Shown: positions 1-7,276, numbered from the stretch's first letter. The stretch: 24,892 nt of DNA from Acidimicrobiaceae bacterium UBA2093 (GCA_002331255.1 DCZD01000001.1:1-24892); one strand, 5' to 3'. Numbers and translations are program-made. Notes: generated by a model not told the origin, from the letters alone.

Positions 1-687
1 GTGCGCTACACAAGCCCTCATCCGAAGGACATGAAGAGCGATGTCATTGCTGCCATGGCAGAGACGCCGACAGTGTGCGAGCACCTGCACTATCCGCTGC
101 AGGCGGGCTCTGACCGTGTGTTGGCACTCATGCACAGGGGATACACCGCGCAGAAGTATTTGGATCGTCTTGCTGAAGCGCGTAGGGCAATGCCCGACAT
201 CGCAATCACCACTGACATCATCGTCGGCTTCCCGGGCGAGACCGAAGAAGACTTCGTGCGCACCCTCGAGGTGTCGGCTGAGGCAGATTTTGATTCGACA
301 TACACGTTCATCTTCTCGCCGCGTGACGGCACGGAAGCAGCAACGATGACGGAGCATTTCGTCGAACCGAGCGTGATCGCGGATCGATTCGACCGACTGC
401 GTGTGGTGGTGGAACGAAGTGCGTTGCTGCGCCACGAGGCTCGTGTCGGGCGCACCGAGGAAATCGTCGTGGAGGGACCAAATCGCAAACGTGAAGGTCA
501 CTTCACCGGGCGGACGCGCCAGAACAAGTTGGTCCACTTTGCGTCGCATGAACCATTGCGACCGGGCACATACGGAACAGTCGAAATCACTCGCGGCGCA
601 CCTCATTTTCTGGAAGGCATCTTCCGTGAGGTGCTCGCCGAGCCCTCGCATCGCGTTCGCATTCCGGTGGCCGTGGCCGGGCACTGA
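1..687 (+). CDS. miaB: tRNA-2-methylthio-N6-dimethylallyladenosine synthase MiaB, C-terminal part (5' end outside window)
   Basis: Radical-SAM methylthiotransferase that adds the 2-methylthio group to i6A37 of tRNAs. Only the last 228 codons lie in the window. The first codon (gtg) is an internal Val of the family's V-R-Y-T-S-P-H-P stretch, not a start, so the CXXXC cluster and the N-terminal domain are upstream. Visible motifs are RYTSPHPKD (2-10), EHLHYPLQAGSDRVL (about 27-41), TTDIIVGFPGETEEDF (about 70-85) and a C-terminal TRAM-type RNA-binding domain (about 143-210). Its TGA shares one base with the ATG of miaA. Since MiaA makes the i6A37 substrate of MiaB, the pair is functionally coupled. 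The family is certain; the missing part cannot be judged. Confidence 0.95.
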   Translation: MRYTSPHPKDMKSDVIAAMAETPTVCEHLHYPLQAGSDRVLALMHRGYTAQKYLDRLAEARRAMPDIAITTDIIVGFPGETEEDFVRTLEVSAEADFDSTYTFIFSPRDGTEAATMTEHFVEPSVIADRFDRLRVVVERSALLRHEARVGRTEEIVVEGPNRKREGHFTGRTRQNKLVHFASHEPLRPGTYGTVEITRGAPHFLEGIFREVLAEPSHRVRIPVAVAGH

Positions 688-1595
688 TGTCAGGACTTCG
701 TCCGATCGTCATCGTCGGACCGACAGCGAGCGGCAAGAGCGACATTGCACTCGCCATTGGTGCCTCAACACATGCGCACATAATCGCTGCAGACGCGATG
801 CAGGTGTATCGTCGCATGGACATCGGCACAGCGAAGCCGACGCTCGAAGAGCAGCGACGGATGGTCCATGCCTGCATCGATCTGTGTGAGCCAAGTGAGC
901 GTTTCACCATTGCCCGCTATGTCGAGGCTTATCGCGACGCGCTCGTCACTGCGACGGAGCTTGGAGCGCAACCCTTGGTCGTCGGAGGCACCGGTCTGTA
1001 CATCACTGCGGTCGTCGACGGCTTGGACCTCCCAGGTGAGTGGCCCGATGTTCGGGAAGAGCTCGAGCGTGATCCCGACACGATCGCTCTTCACGCTCGT
1101 CTCGCTGGCATCGATCCGTTGGCGGCGAGCCGTATGGAACCGACGAATCGTCGGCGAGTCGTACGGGCCCTCGAAGTCACGTTGGGAAGCGGACGGCCGT
1201 TTAGTTCGTTCGGAGATGGCGTGGCCAACTTTCCGCCAACGGACATTCGCCAGATCGGCCTTCGTTGGTCGCGTCCCCAATTGTCTCGACGCATAGAGAT
1301 GCGCGTTCATCGCATGGTCGAGGCGGGTCTCGTGGATGAAGTTCGTGCGCTGCTTGCCGAAGCGACGCCGATGTCTGCGACTGCACGGCAGGCACTTGGC
1401 TACAAGGAGATCATCGAGCATCTCGAAGGTGTGACGACTCTCGAGGCCGCTGTCGACAAAGTCATTCTTCGAACTCGTCAATTCGCCGTTCGCCAAGAAC
1501 GCTGGTTTCGACGAGACCCGCGCATCGAGTGGTTCGACGTGGTCGCTGACCCGGTCGAAGAAATCGCCACCCATGTACTGCGATCACTGGCGTAG
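687..1595 (+). CDS. miaA: tRNA dimethylallyltransferase MiaA
   Basis: Transfers the dimethylallyl group from DMAPP to N6 of A37 in tRNAs reading UNN codons, making the substrate of MiaB. The 302-residue length is normal for the family. The P-loop GPTASGKS is at 11-18, the DAMQVYRRMDIGTAKP substrate-binding stretch at 36-51, VVGGTGLYI at 98-106, and the C-terminal TRQFAVRQERWFR segment matches the family's conserved tRNA-binding tail. The ATG start overlaps the miaB stop by one base (TGATG), which points to translational coupling. The gene is followed almost directly by dapF. Confidence 0.96.
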   Translation: MSGLRPIVIVGPTASGKSDIALAIGASTHAHIIAADAMQVYRRMDIGTAKPTLEEQRRMVHACIDLCEPSERFTIARYVEAYRDALVTATELGAQPLVVGGTGLYITAVVDGLDLPGEWPDVREELERDPDTIALHARLAGIDPLAASRMEPTNRRRVVRALEVTLGSGRPFSSFGDGVANFPPTDIRQIGLRWSRPQLSRRIEMRVHRMVEAGLVDEVRALLAEATPMSATARQALGYKEIIEHLEGVTTLEAAVDKVILRTRQFAVRQERWFRRDPRIEWFDVVADPVEEIATHVLRSLA

Positions 1596-1610
1596 GGTGT
1601 GAACGCGCCT

Positions 1611-2420
1611 ATGGAAGTCACACTCACCAAGCATCACGGACTTGGGAATGACTTTCTCGTCTATGACATTGCGCAAGGCGTGCCCACGGCACAGTGGCCC
1701 GAGTTGGCTCAGCGCTGGTGTGATCGACGCATGGGTGTGGGCGCAGATGGTTTGTTGGTGTTGGAACGACACGGTGATCGGTGCGCGTCAATGATGCTGT
1801 TCAACTCCGATGGAAGTCGCGCCGAAATGAGCGGCAATGGAATTCGGTGTCTCGCGCAGGCGGCGTATCTGGCAGATGGTGCAACTGGTGCATGCACATA
1901 CTCCATCACCACTGATGCTGGTGAGCGCAAAGTCGAAGTGCTTGGTGACCCAGAAGGTGGACTTCAAAATGTGGTGGTCGACATGGGGATTATCGAAGAC
2001 ATCGATGCGCCACCACGGTGGGACGACCTTGAAGCGCATCCAGATCGACCGGTGCGACATGTGAGCCTGGGCAACCCGCATTCGGTAGTTGCTGTCGACG
2101 ATGTGGCCCTGGTCGATCTGGTCGCACTTGGCACCAAGGTGCCCGATGTGAACTTGGAGATCGTTGAGCCTGGCCCCGAAGCTCACGCCATCACGATGCG
2201 GGTTCATGAGCGCGGGGCCGGAGTAACCATGGCCTGTGGTACCGGAGCATGTGCGAGCGCCGAGGCCGCACTGTCATGGGGAATTGTGCCAATTTCGACC
2301 CATGAGGTACTTGTACACATGGATGGCGGTGACGCAAGGGTACGTATCGACTCGAATACGCGTAATGCGACGCTGATTGGTCCGACGCAGTTCGTGGCGA
2401 CGGTCACGGTGCACGTGTGA
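1611..2420 (+). CDS. dapF: Diaminopimelate epimerase DapF, first catalytic Cys replaced by Ser
   Basis: Converts LL- to meso-diaminopimelate for lysine and peptidoglycan synthesis. The ATG at 1611 gives 269 residues beginning MEVTLTKHHGLGNDF, the usual N-terminus; a GTG at 1599 would add four residues. Motifs numbered from the ATG: GLGNDF near 10-15, NSDGSRAEMSGNGIRC at 65-80, SLGNPH near 153-158, and ERGAGVTMACGTGA near 200-213. The general-base/acid Cys of the second motif is present (Cys209, codon 2235-2237). The first catalytic position, normally Cys in the CGNG motif, is Ser74 (AGC at 1830-1832). The rest of the fold is intact, so this looks like a variant rather than a pseudogene. A dapC-like gene two genes downstream fits the pathway. 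The stop overlaps the hflX start by 4 bp. Confidence 0.93.
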   Translation: MEVTLTKHHGLGNDFLVYDIAQGVPTAQWPELAQRWCDRRMGVGADGLLVLERHGDRCASMMLFNSDGSRAEMSGNGIRCLAQAAYLADGATGACTYSITTDAGERKVEVLGDPEGGLQNVVVDMGIIEDIDAPPRWDDLEAHPDRPVRHVSLGNPHSVVAVDDVALVDLVALGTKVPDVNLEIVEPGPEAHAITMRVHERGAGVTMACGTGACASAEAALSWGIVPISTHEVLVHMDGGDARVRIDSNTRNATLIGPTQFVATVTVHV

Positions 2421-3751
2421 GCAACCCGTATCAGGAGGCGCTTGGTCGCACGCTGATTGAGCGCACGTTCCGTGAGCGCATTGTGTTGGTCGGAGTCACG
2501 CTTGCCGGACAAACAGACGAAGACACTGAAGAAGGACTCGACGAGCTGGCTCTGCTGGTCGACACGGCCGGAGCAGACGAAGCTGCTCGAGTGACCCAGC
2601 GTCGCGACACACCAGACCCGACGTTTTACATCGGAAAAGGAAAAGTCGATGAGTTGCACGAAGTGTGCCTCGCTGTCGATGCCGACACGGTGGTGTTTGA
2701 CGCCGAGCTGACACCAGCGCAGCAATTCAACTTGGAAAAAGTCCTCGGTAGAACGGCACTAGATCGCACCGCGGTCATTCTCGACATCTTCGGCCAGAAC
2801 GCACACACGCTCGAAGGTAAGGCACAGGTTGAGCTTGCGTTGCTTCGGTACCGACTTCCACGGCTACGTCGCGGCGCAAAGGCAAAGTTGTCTCAGCAAA
2901 GTGGTGGTGTGGGTGCTCGCACCCGAGGATCAGGCGAGACTCGACTTGAGGTCGACCGTCGCGCGATCATGTCACGCATCAACAAACTTGAGCGCGACCT
3001 AAAGGACCTGCGGAACACTCGACTCGTGCAGCGCAAGAGCAGAGGACGCAGCGGCCTCGCCAACGTCGTCATAGTCGGCTATACGAACGCAGGAAAGTCG
3101 ACTCTGCTGAATTCGCTCACCCAAGCTGGTGTACTTGCGGAGAACCGATTGTTTGCCACCCTTGACCCCACCACGCGACGTCTCGCATTGCCCGGTGGTG
3201 AACCTGTCTTGCTCACCGACACAGTCGGGTTCGTGCGCAAGTTGCCGCATGGTCTTATCGAGTCATTCAAGAGCACACTGGAAGTGGCATCCGAGGCGGA
3301 CTTGCTTGTTCATGTAGTCGACGCGAGTGCTCAATTCCCTGAGCATCAGATTGCTGCGGTTCATGAAGTGCTCGACGAAATCGGCGCTGGCAGTGTCCCG
3401 GAGTTGATCATCTTCAACAAGAGTGACCTTTCAGACGACGACGGTGCTCATTTGGTCGCAACGCACACAGGTTCAGTGGCGGTATCGGCGCTCAAGCAAC
3501 GTCACCTCGACGTCTTTCTCAGGACACTGGCAGACCGGGTGCGCTCATTGACGGCGGTCACTGAGTTGGTGATTCCCTTTGACCGTGGAGACGTCTTGGC
3601 TGCCGTACATCGTGAAGGTGAAGTGGTGTCCACCGAGAGTGCCGACGACGCGATGGTGGTGAGGGCCAGGTTGTCCGATGCGTCACGTGGCCGCTTGTCG
3701 CAGTTCGTTCGTGGCGCAAGTGATGGGCAAGCATGGGAGCGCCATGACTGA
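2417..3751 (+). CDS. hflX: GTPase HflX
   Basis: Ribosome-associated GTPase that splits or rescues stalled 70S ribosomes under stress. The protein has 444 residues. The N-terminal HflX domain (about 1-215) carries YIGKGKVDEL (71-80), a QFNLEKVLG segment and RGSGETRLEVDRR (170-182). The G domain has G1 GYTNAGKST (221-229), G3 DTVGF (268-272), G4 NKSD (334-337) and a G5-like SAL near 357. The GTG start at 2417 lies in a GTGA overlap with the dapF stop. The 3' end overlaps the next gene by 8 bp, so the whole run looks like one operon. Confidence 0.96.
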   Translation: MSNPYQEALGRTLIERTFRERIVLVGVTLAGQTDEDTEEGLDELALLVDTAGADEAARVTQRRDTPDPTFYIGKGKVDELHEVCLAVDADTVVFDAELTPAQQFNLEKVLGRTALDRTAVILDIFGQNAHTLEGKAQVELALLRYRLPRLRRGAKAKLSQQSGGVGARTRGSGETRLEVDRRAIMSRINKLERDLKDLRNTRLVQRKSRGRSGLANVVIVGYTNAGKSTLLNSLTQAGVLAENRLFATLDPTTRRLALPGGEPVLLTDTVGFVRKLPHGLIESFKSTLEVASEADLLVHVVDASAQFPEHQIAAVHEVLDEIGAGSVPELIIFNKSDLSDDDGAHLVATHTGSVAVSALKQRHLDVFLRTLADRVRSLTAVTELVIPFDRGDVLAAVHREGEVVSTESADDAMVVRARLSDASRGRLSQFVRGASDGQAWERHD

Positions 3752-4865
3752 CCGCGACACACCAGGCTTCGAGCCACCGCCGTATCCATACGATCGGCTC
3801 GACGCCTTTCAGAAGATTGCAGCAGCCCACGATGGTGGAGTTATCGATCTGTCGATTGGCACACCGTGTGATCCGCCGCCCACGGCCGTCGTGGAAGCGC
3901 TATCGACGTCGGGCGCCGAGCGGGGATATCCGCAAAGCATCGGCAGCGAAGGTCTGCGCCGAGCGATTGCCCGATGGATGGCGCGTCGCTTCGCGATTGA
4001 CATGCCTATTTCTCGCATCGCGGCATGCATTGGCACGAAAGAGTTCGTTGCCACAACACCTCAGTACATGAAGCTTCGTCGACCGAACCGCGACACGGTG
4101 CTATATCCGCAGACCGCATATCCGACATATGAGATGGGTGCGATTCTCGCTGGGTTGCGTGCTGTTCCTGTGCCCATGAATGCCGATGGGACCATGGCTC
4201 TTGGGTCCATCACGCCTGATGATGCGCAACGAGCACTCATGTTGTGGGTAAACAGCCCGAGCAACCCCACAGGCGAGTTGGACGACCTAGGTGCGGCTGC
4301 GACGTGGGGTCGGGCACATGGTGTTCCTGTGTTCAGCGACGAGTGTTACACCGAGTTCACATGGTCAACGAGCGCTCAGTCCATCTTGCAGCACAGCACC
4401 GATGGTGTGGTGGCAGTTCATTCATTGTCCAAACGTTCGAACCTCGCTGGTGTCCGTGTCGGTTTCTACGCTGGCGACGCAGACATCGTGAGTTACCTGC
4501 AGGAAGTGCGCAAACATGCTGGGTTCATGGTTCCAGGGCCAGCGCAGGCAGCAGCCATCGCGGCGCTCGATGATGACGAACACGTCAGGGTGCAGCGTGA
4601 TCGATATCTGTCACGTCTCGATAAGGTCGCCCAGGTTCTGAATACCTGGAGCGGTGTGTCAATCAACATGCCCGCTGGTGGCTTTTATCTGTGGTGTGAC
4701 GTTGGCGATGCGTGGGGTTTTACCGAACAGCTAGCAACCGATGGGGGAGCACTGGTGAGCCCAGGCGACTTCTACGGCCCCCAAGGTGCACGCTTTGTGC
4801 GCGTTGCAGTGGTGCAGCCTGATTCACGCATCACGCTGCTGTCAGATCGCTTATCGCGACGCTAA
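3744..4865 (+). CDS. dapC: PLP-dependent aminotransferase, probably succinyldiaminopimelate transaminase DapC
   Basis: Fold-type I (class I/II) aminotransferase of 373 residues. Actinobacterial DapC moves an amino group from glutamate to N-succinyl-2-amino-6-ketopimelate in the succinylase route to diaminopimelate. Visible motifs are the DLSIGTPCDPPP opening, NSPSNPTGE, a SDECYTEF strand, and HSLSKRSNLAGVRVGF, whose Lys in SKRSN is the expected PLP Schiff-base residue. The SLSKRSNLAG wording is typical of actinobacterial DapC. The ATG at 3744 is preferred over upstream in-frame codons because GGGAG lies just before it and it gives a short overlap with hflX. Sharing an operon with dapF supports the function. 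Another broad-specificity aminotransferase remains possible. The gene ends 13 bp from the convergent lexA. Confidence 0.85.
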   Translation: MTDRDTPGFEPPPYPYDRLDAFQKIAAAHDGGVIDLSIGTPCDPPPTAVVEALSTSGAERGYPQSIGSEGLRRAIARWMARRFAIDMPISRIAACIGTKEFVATTPQYMKLRRPNRDTVLYPQTAYPTYEMGAILAGLRAVPVPMNADGTMALGSITPDDAQRALMLWVNSPSNPTGELDDLGAAATWGRAHGVPVFSDECYTEFTWSTSAQSILQHSTDGVVAVHSLSKRSNLAGVRVGFYAGDADIVSYLQEVRKHAGFMVPGPAQAAAIAALDDDEHVRVQRDRYLSRLDKVAQVLNTWSGVSINMPAGGFYLWCDVGDAWGFTEQLATDGGALVSPGDFYGPQGARFVRVAVVQPDSRITLLSDRLSRR

Positions 4866-4878
4866 ATCAATGACGCGT

Positions 4879-5508
4879 TTAGACGCGACGAAGAACAGTG
4901 ACAACTTTGCCGAAGATGCTGACTTCATCAGCGTTGAACACCATGGGCTGAAGTCGTGGATTAGACGGGATGAGTGTGATCTTGGTACCCGACTTCTTGA
5001 AGGTTTTGACAGTTCCTTCTTCTCCGGGAATGCCCGCGACAACGATGTCGCCGTTCACTGCTGTGTTTTGCTGACGTGCGACCACGTAGTCGCCATCGAG
5101 AATGCCGGCTTCGATCATGCTGTCGCCACGAACACGCAACATGAAGAGCTCACCTTCACCGGTGAAATCTGAAGGCATGGGAATGAGGTCTTCGACATTT
5201 TCCTGTGCGAGCACATCGGTACCGGCGGCGACTTCACCGATGAGTGGAATGTGGCGAGCTGGTCGACGGTCCATGGCGACACCAGAGTTCGTGTCGAAAC
5301 GCACTTCGATGGCGCGGGGCTTGGTTGGGTCGCGACGGAGGTAGCCGAGGCGCTGCAGCGTGGCGAGATGGTTGTGCACGGTTGAGGGGGAATTCAGCCC
5401 CACTGCCTCGCCAATTTCGCGCACGCTCGGTGGGTAGCCCCGGTCTTGCATGCTCTGCTCGATGACATTGAGAATGTCGCGCTGACGTGGGGTGAGGGTT
5501 TCGGCCAT
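4879..5508 (-). CDS. lexA: SOS repressor LexA
   Basis: Transcriptional repressor of the DNA-damage response; activated RecA stimulates its self-cleavage. The protein has 209 residues from the ATG at 5508. An N-terminal winged helix (about 3-66) includes a PPSVREIGEAVGLNSPSTVHNHL-type recognition segment. The cleavage site is Ala95-Gly96 in GEVAAGTDV. The S24-type catalytic dyad is Ser130 (RGDSM) and Lys168 (GTVKTFK). The spacing matches E. coli Ala84-Gly85/Ser119/Lys156 within one residue. A 22-codon in-frame extension upstream is rejected because it would translate one LexA box and because MAETLTPRQ is a standard LexA start. A possible promoter would place the transcript start on the A of this ATG (leaderless). 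Confidence 0.96.
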   Translation of the reverse strand: MAETLTPRQRDILNVIEQSMQDRGYPPSVREIGEAVGLNSPSTVHNHLATLQRLGYLRRDPTKPRAIEVRFDTNSGVAMDRRPARHIPLIGEVAAGTDVLAQENVEDLIPMPSDFTGEGELFMLRVRGDSMIEAGILDGDYVVARQQNTAVNGDIVVAGIPGEEGTVKTFKKSGTKITLIPSNPRLQPMVFNADEVSIFGKVVTVLRRV

Positions 5509-5514
5509 GGGGTG

Positions 5515-5543
5515 AGCGTACAGGTGTTCGCCCCAGGGGTCAA
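5515..5543 (-). promoter_or_regulatory. Candidate leaderless lexA promoter
   Basis: Read on the minus strand, TTGACC (5543-5538) is followed after 17 bp by TACGCT (5520-5515), which fits TAnnnT. Six bases later comes the A of the lexA ATG (5508), so transcription could begin at the start codon. LexA box B touches the -35 and box A covers the spacer and -10, as expected for autorepression. Read by eye only. Confidence 0.45.
5517..5530. promoter_or_regulatory. LexA box A (one mismatch)
   Basis: CGTACAGGTGTTCG differs from CGAAC-N4-GTTCG at one base. It lies 9 bp upstream of the lexA ATG, over the candidate lexA -10. Confidence 0.75.
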
Positions 5544-5554
5544 ACACCTGTTCG
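5541..5554. promoter_or_regulatory. LexA box B (one mismatch)
   Basis: CAAACACCTGTTCG differs from CGAAC-N4-GTTCG at one base. It touches the candidate lexA -35. Its centre is 24 bp from box A. Confidence 0.75.
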
Positions 5555-5555
5555 T

Positions 5556-5569
5556 CAAACATTTGTTCG
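5556..5569. promoter_or_regulatory. LexA box C (one mismatch)
   Basis: CAAACATTTGTTCG differs from CGAAC-N4-GTTCG at one base. Its centre is only 15 bp from box B, so the two may not be filled independently. Confidence 0.7.
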
Positions 5570-5577
5570 TACACCCC

Positions 5578-5606
5578 TTGACACGAACAGGTGTTCGGGG
5601 CAAACT
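5578..5606 (+). promoter_or_regulatory. Candidate promoter of the LysM gene
   Basis: A consensus -35 TTGACA (5578-5583) is followed by a weak -10, CAAACT (5601-5606), at a 17-bp spacing. LexA box D fills the spacer and box E starts just after the -10. A transcript starting near 5613 would have a leader of about 95 nt before the ATG at 5707. Confidence 0.5.
5584..5597. promoter_or_regulatory. LexA box D (perfect)
   Basis: CGAACAGGTGTTCG is a perfect match to CGAAC-N4-GTTCG. It sits between the candidate -35 and -10 of the LysM gene. Confidence 0.9.
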
Positions 5607-5608
5607 AT

Positions 5609-5622
5609 CGAACACCCGTTCG
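5609..5622. promoter_or_regulatory. LexA box E (perfect)
   Basis: CGAACACCCGTTCG is a perfect match to CGAAC-N4-GTTCG, centred 25 bp from box D near the expected transcription start of the LysM gene. Confidence 0.9.
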
Positions 5623-5706
5623 TTACGGTGCGAACTACCCAACAGAACCCAGTCAGAACAACCTCGTTCAGCCCCTTCCATAACCCCCTTCTACAAGGAG
5701 ACCCCC

Positions 5707-6066
5707 ATGAGCACCATCACCCACATCGACCCCCTTTTCGCGTCGCGTCGTCCCGTCGCCCGACCAGCTGCCCGTGTCGGCACCGGGGCGACGCCGCGGC
5801 CAGTCATTGTCCGTCGCCGATTGGCTCTCGGCATCGTGGCTCTTGCAATCTTCGCCACAGGGGTATTGGGCAGTCGCGCCATGGCCACCGAGCCGACAGC
5901 GAACAATTCGGGCGTGCCACGCACAGTTGTCGCCCAGCCCGGTGACACCATCTGGGGCATCGCACGCGATCTCATGCCACAAGGCGACATCACTGAACTC
6001 GTCGATGTTCTGGTTCGTATGAACGGAGATCAAATCTCCGCCGGCCAGATCATTCGCATCCCCTGA
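5707..6066 (+). CDS. Membrane-anchored LysM protein, candidate SOS cell-division inhibitor (YneA/ChiZ-like)
   Basis: A 119-residue protein starting at the ATG at 5707, with AAGGAG at 5695-5700 six bases ahead. The N-terminus is Arg/Pro-rich and basic (about 13-38). It is followed by one hydrophobic membrane segment (about 39-56), a short linker, and a C-terminal LysM domain (about 72-119; RTVVAQPGDTIWGIARDL through AGQIIRIP) that should bind peptidoglycan outside the membrane. Short TM-plus-LysM proteins encoded divergently from lexA are known as damage-induced division blockers: YneA in Bacillus and Rv2719c/ChiZ in Mycobacterium. Gene position, architecture and two perfect LexA boxes at the promoter support the same role here. 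No lytic catalytic domain is visible. The function is inferred from architecture and context. Confidence 0.82.
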   Translation: MSTITHIDPLFASRRPVARPAARVGTGATPRPVIVRRRLALGIVALAIFATGVLGSRAMATEPTANNSGVPRTVVAQPGDTIWGIARDLMPQGDITELVDVLVRMNGDQISAGQIIRIP

Positions 6067-6097
6067 TCCCCTGTCCGTACTCGATGCGGACAGGGGA
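6067..6097 (+). terminator. Hairpin after the LysM gene, probable terminator or attenuator
   Basis: TCCCCTGTCCG (6067-6077) pairs perfectly with CGGACAGGGGA (6087-6097) around a 9-nt loop, directly after the LysM stop. No T tract follows; the next bases are A-rich. It lies between the SOS-controlled gene and nrdR, so it may stop or reduce SOS read-through. Confidence 0.6.
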
Positions 6098-6135
6098 GAC
6101 AGAAAGTAAAGAAAACACCGCACTACTCTGGGGAC

Positions 6136-6594
6136 GTGCATTGTCCGGTGTGCAAACACGACGACACGAAAGTGATCGACTCTCGGTCCGCCGAGGACGG
6201 GGGTGCTATTCGTCGTCGTCGCTCGTGCCCAGAGTGTTCGTATCGTTTTACAACGTACGAACGACTTGAAGGAGCCCCACTCATGGTGCTGAAGCGCTCT
6301 GGGGAGCGCACACCTTTTGATCGTCAGAAAGTGGCAGCCGGAGTGCGATCGGCGTCCAAGGGACGCGCCGTCACCGAAGAGCAAATCGACGAGCTTGCGG
6401 AATCGGTCGAAGATGAAATTCGTCTAGCTGCAGCGGCAGGGGACGAGGTCACCACCTCACTCATCGGCCACGCAGTTCTCGAACGCTTGAAGGCACTCGA
6501 TGAAGTCGCGTATATGCGCTTTGCAAGTGTGTACAAGAACTTCGATGGCGCAGCTGACTTCCGCCGCGAACTTGCGTTGCTGAAGCAGTCCTGA
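6136..6594 (+). CDS. nrdR: Transcriptional repressor NrdR
   Basis: ATP/dATP-sensing zinc-finger repressor of ribonucleotide reductase genes, 152 residues as usual. The N-terminal zinc ribbon is HCPVC (Cys3, Cys6) with CPEC (Cys31, Cys34), followed by RRRRSCPECSYRFTTYER. An ATP-cone domain fills about 49-139. The start is GTG at 6136. No good ribosome-binding site precedes it, but TACTCT (6124-6129) lies six bases upstream, so a leaderless transcript is possible although no -35 is clear. Its likely target nrdJ lies 3.7 kb downstream. The stop is one base from the stop of the convergent reductase gene. Confidence 0.95.
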   Translation: MHCPVCKHDDTKVIDSRSAEDGGAIRRRRSCPECSYRFTTYERLEGAPLMVLKRSGERTPFDRQKVAAGVRSASKGRAVTEEQIDELAESVEDEIRLAAAAGDEVTTSLIGHAVLERLKALDEVAYMRFASVYKNFDGAADFRRELALLKQS

Positions 6595-6595
6595 T

Positions 6596-7276
6596 TTATC
6601 TCGCTATCGGCTCGTAACGACAGAATATGAAGTCGTCGTCGCGCAATACGCGCGTCAATCGAAAGTCGTGTGGCACAGGCAATTGTGTGACGATGTGATC
6701 GGTCGCTCCGCCGACAATGTGTGGAGACAGGGTCAGATTGATGGCGTCGACAAGTCCAAGCGTCAACAATTGTGCGTTCAGCACGGCACCGCCTTCCACC
6801 TGAACAAATGAACCACCAAGCTGACGAAGTGCAGAAGCCAGATCAACTGTCCCAGCGCCAGCACGCAGGTTCTTCACTTCAACCGCGGGAGCATCGACTG
6901 GCAACACGAGTACGCCGCAGCCAGACGTGAAGAGCTCGCTCGTGGTGTCGAGATTGCCCCGATGACTGACGACCGCGATAGTGAGGTCTGGACGACTGGG
7001 CCGGTGATAGTGCTCTGCCCGCACTGTGCCTGCACCAACCAAGACTGACGTCGCTGCCGAACGAAGCGCGGTGAATGCCGCCTTGTCGGGTGGTCCACCC
7101 AGTGGGCCAGACACGCCGTCGATAGCGATTGCACCGTCGATACTGCTGATCATGCAGATTTCAACCTGGGGGCGCCCGTCAGCATGTGGTGAACGCTCGA
7201 ACGCAAAAGCTTCCTCCGCCGTGACGTACTTGGTGCCATTGCCGGCGGTCCGTGAGTCGGCGAGAATCACTTGCAC
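6596..7276 (-). CDS. RibD C-terminal-domain reductase (pyrimidine reductase family)
   Basis: A 226-residue protein of the DHFR-like RibD reductase fold. The family reduces the ribosyl group of aminopyrimidine intermediates in riboflavin synthesis, but many actinobacterial stand-alone members have unknown substrates. Motifs include MISSIDGAIAIDG (about 42-54), GPLGGPPDKAAF, LRSAATSVLVGAGTVRAE (about 71-88) and a VEGGAVLNAQLL segment (about 160-171) typical of the nucleotide-binding end of the fold. No deaminase domain is fused. The GTG at 7276 is chosen (MQVILADSR); another GTG is two codons on, and longer versions would run into the divergent gene's start. A full RibD or folate-type DHFR is unlikely. 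Confidence 0.8.
   Translation of the reverse strand: MQVILADSRTAGNGTKYVTAEEAFAFERSPHADGRPQVEICMISSIDGAIAIDGVSGPLGGPPDKAAFTALRSAATSVLVGAGTVRAEHYHRPSRPDLTIAVVSHRGNLDTTSELFTSGCGVLVLPVDAPAVEVKNLRAGAGTVDLASALRQLGGSFVQVEGGAVLNAQLLTLGLVDAINLTLSPHIVGGATDHIVTQLPVPHDFRLTRVLRDDDFIFCRYEPIAR

Noticed and set aside
765..1574. 269-codon minus-strand frame across miaA
   Set aside because: Shadow of miaA; the plus strand carries clear MiaA motifs throughout.
5509..5574. 22-codon N-terminal extension of LexA
   Set aside because: It would translate LexA boxes, and the family's normal start is at 5508.
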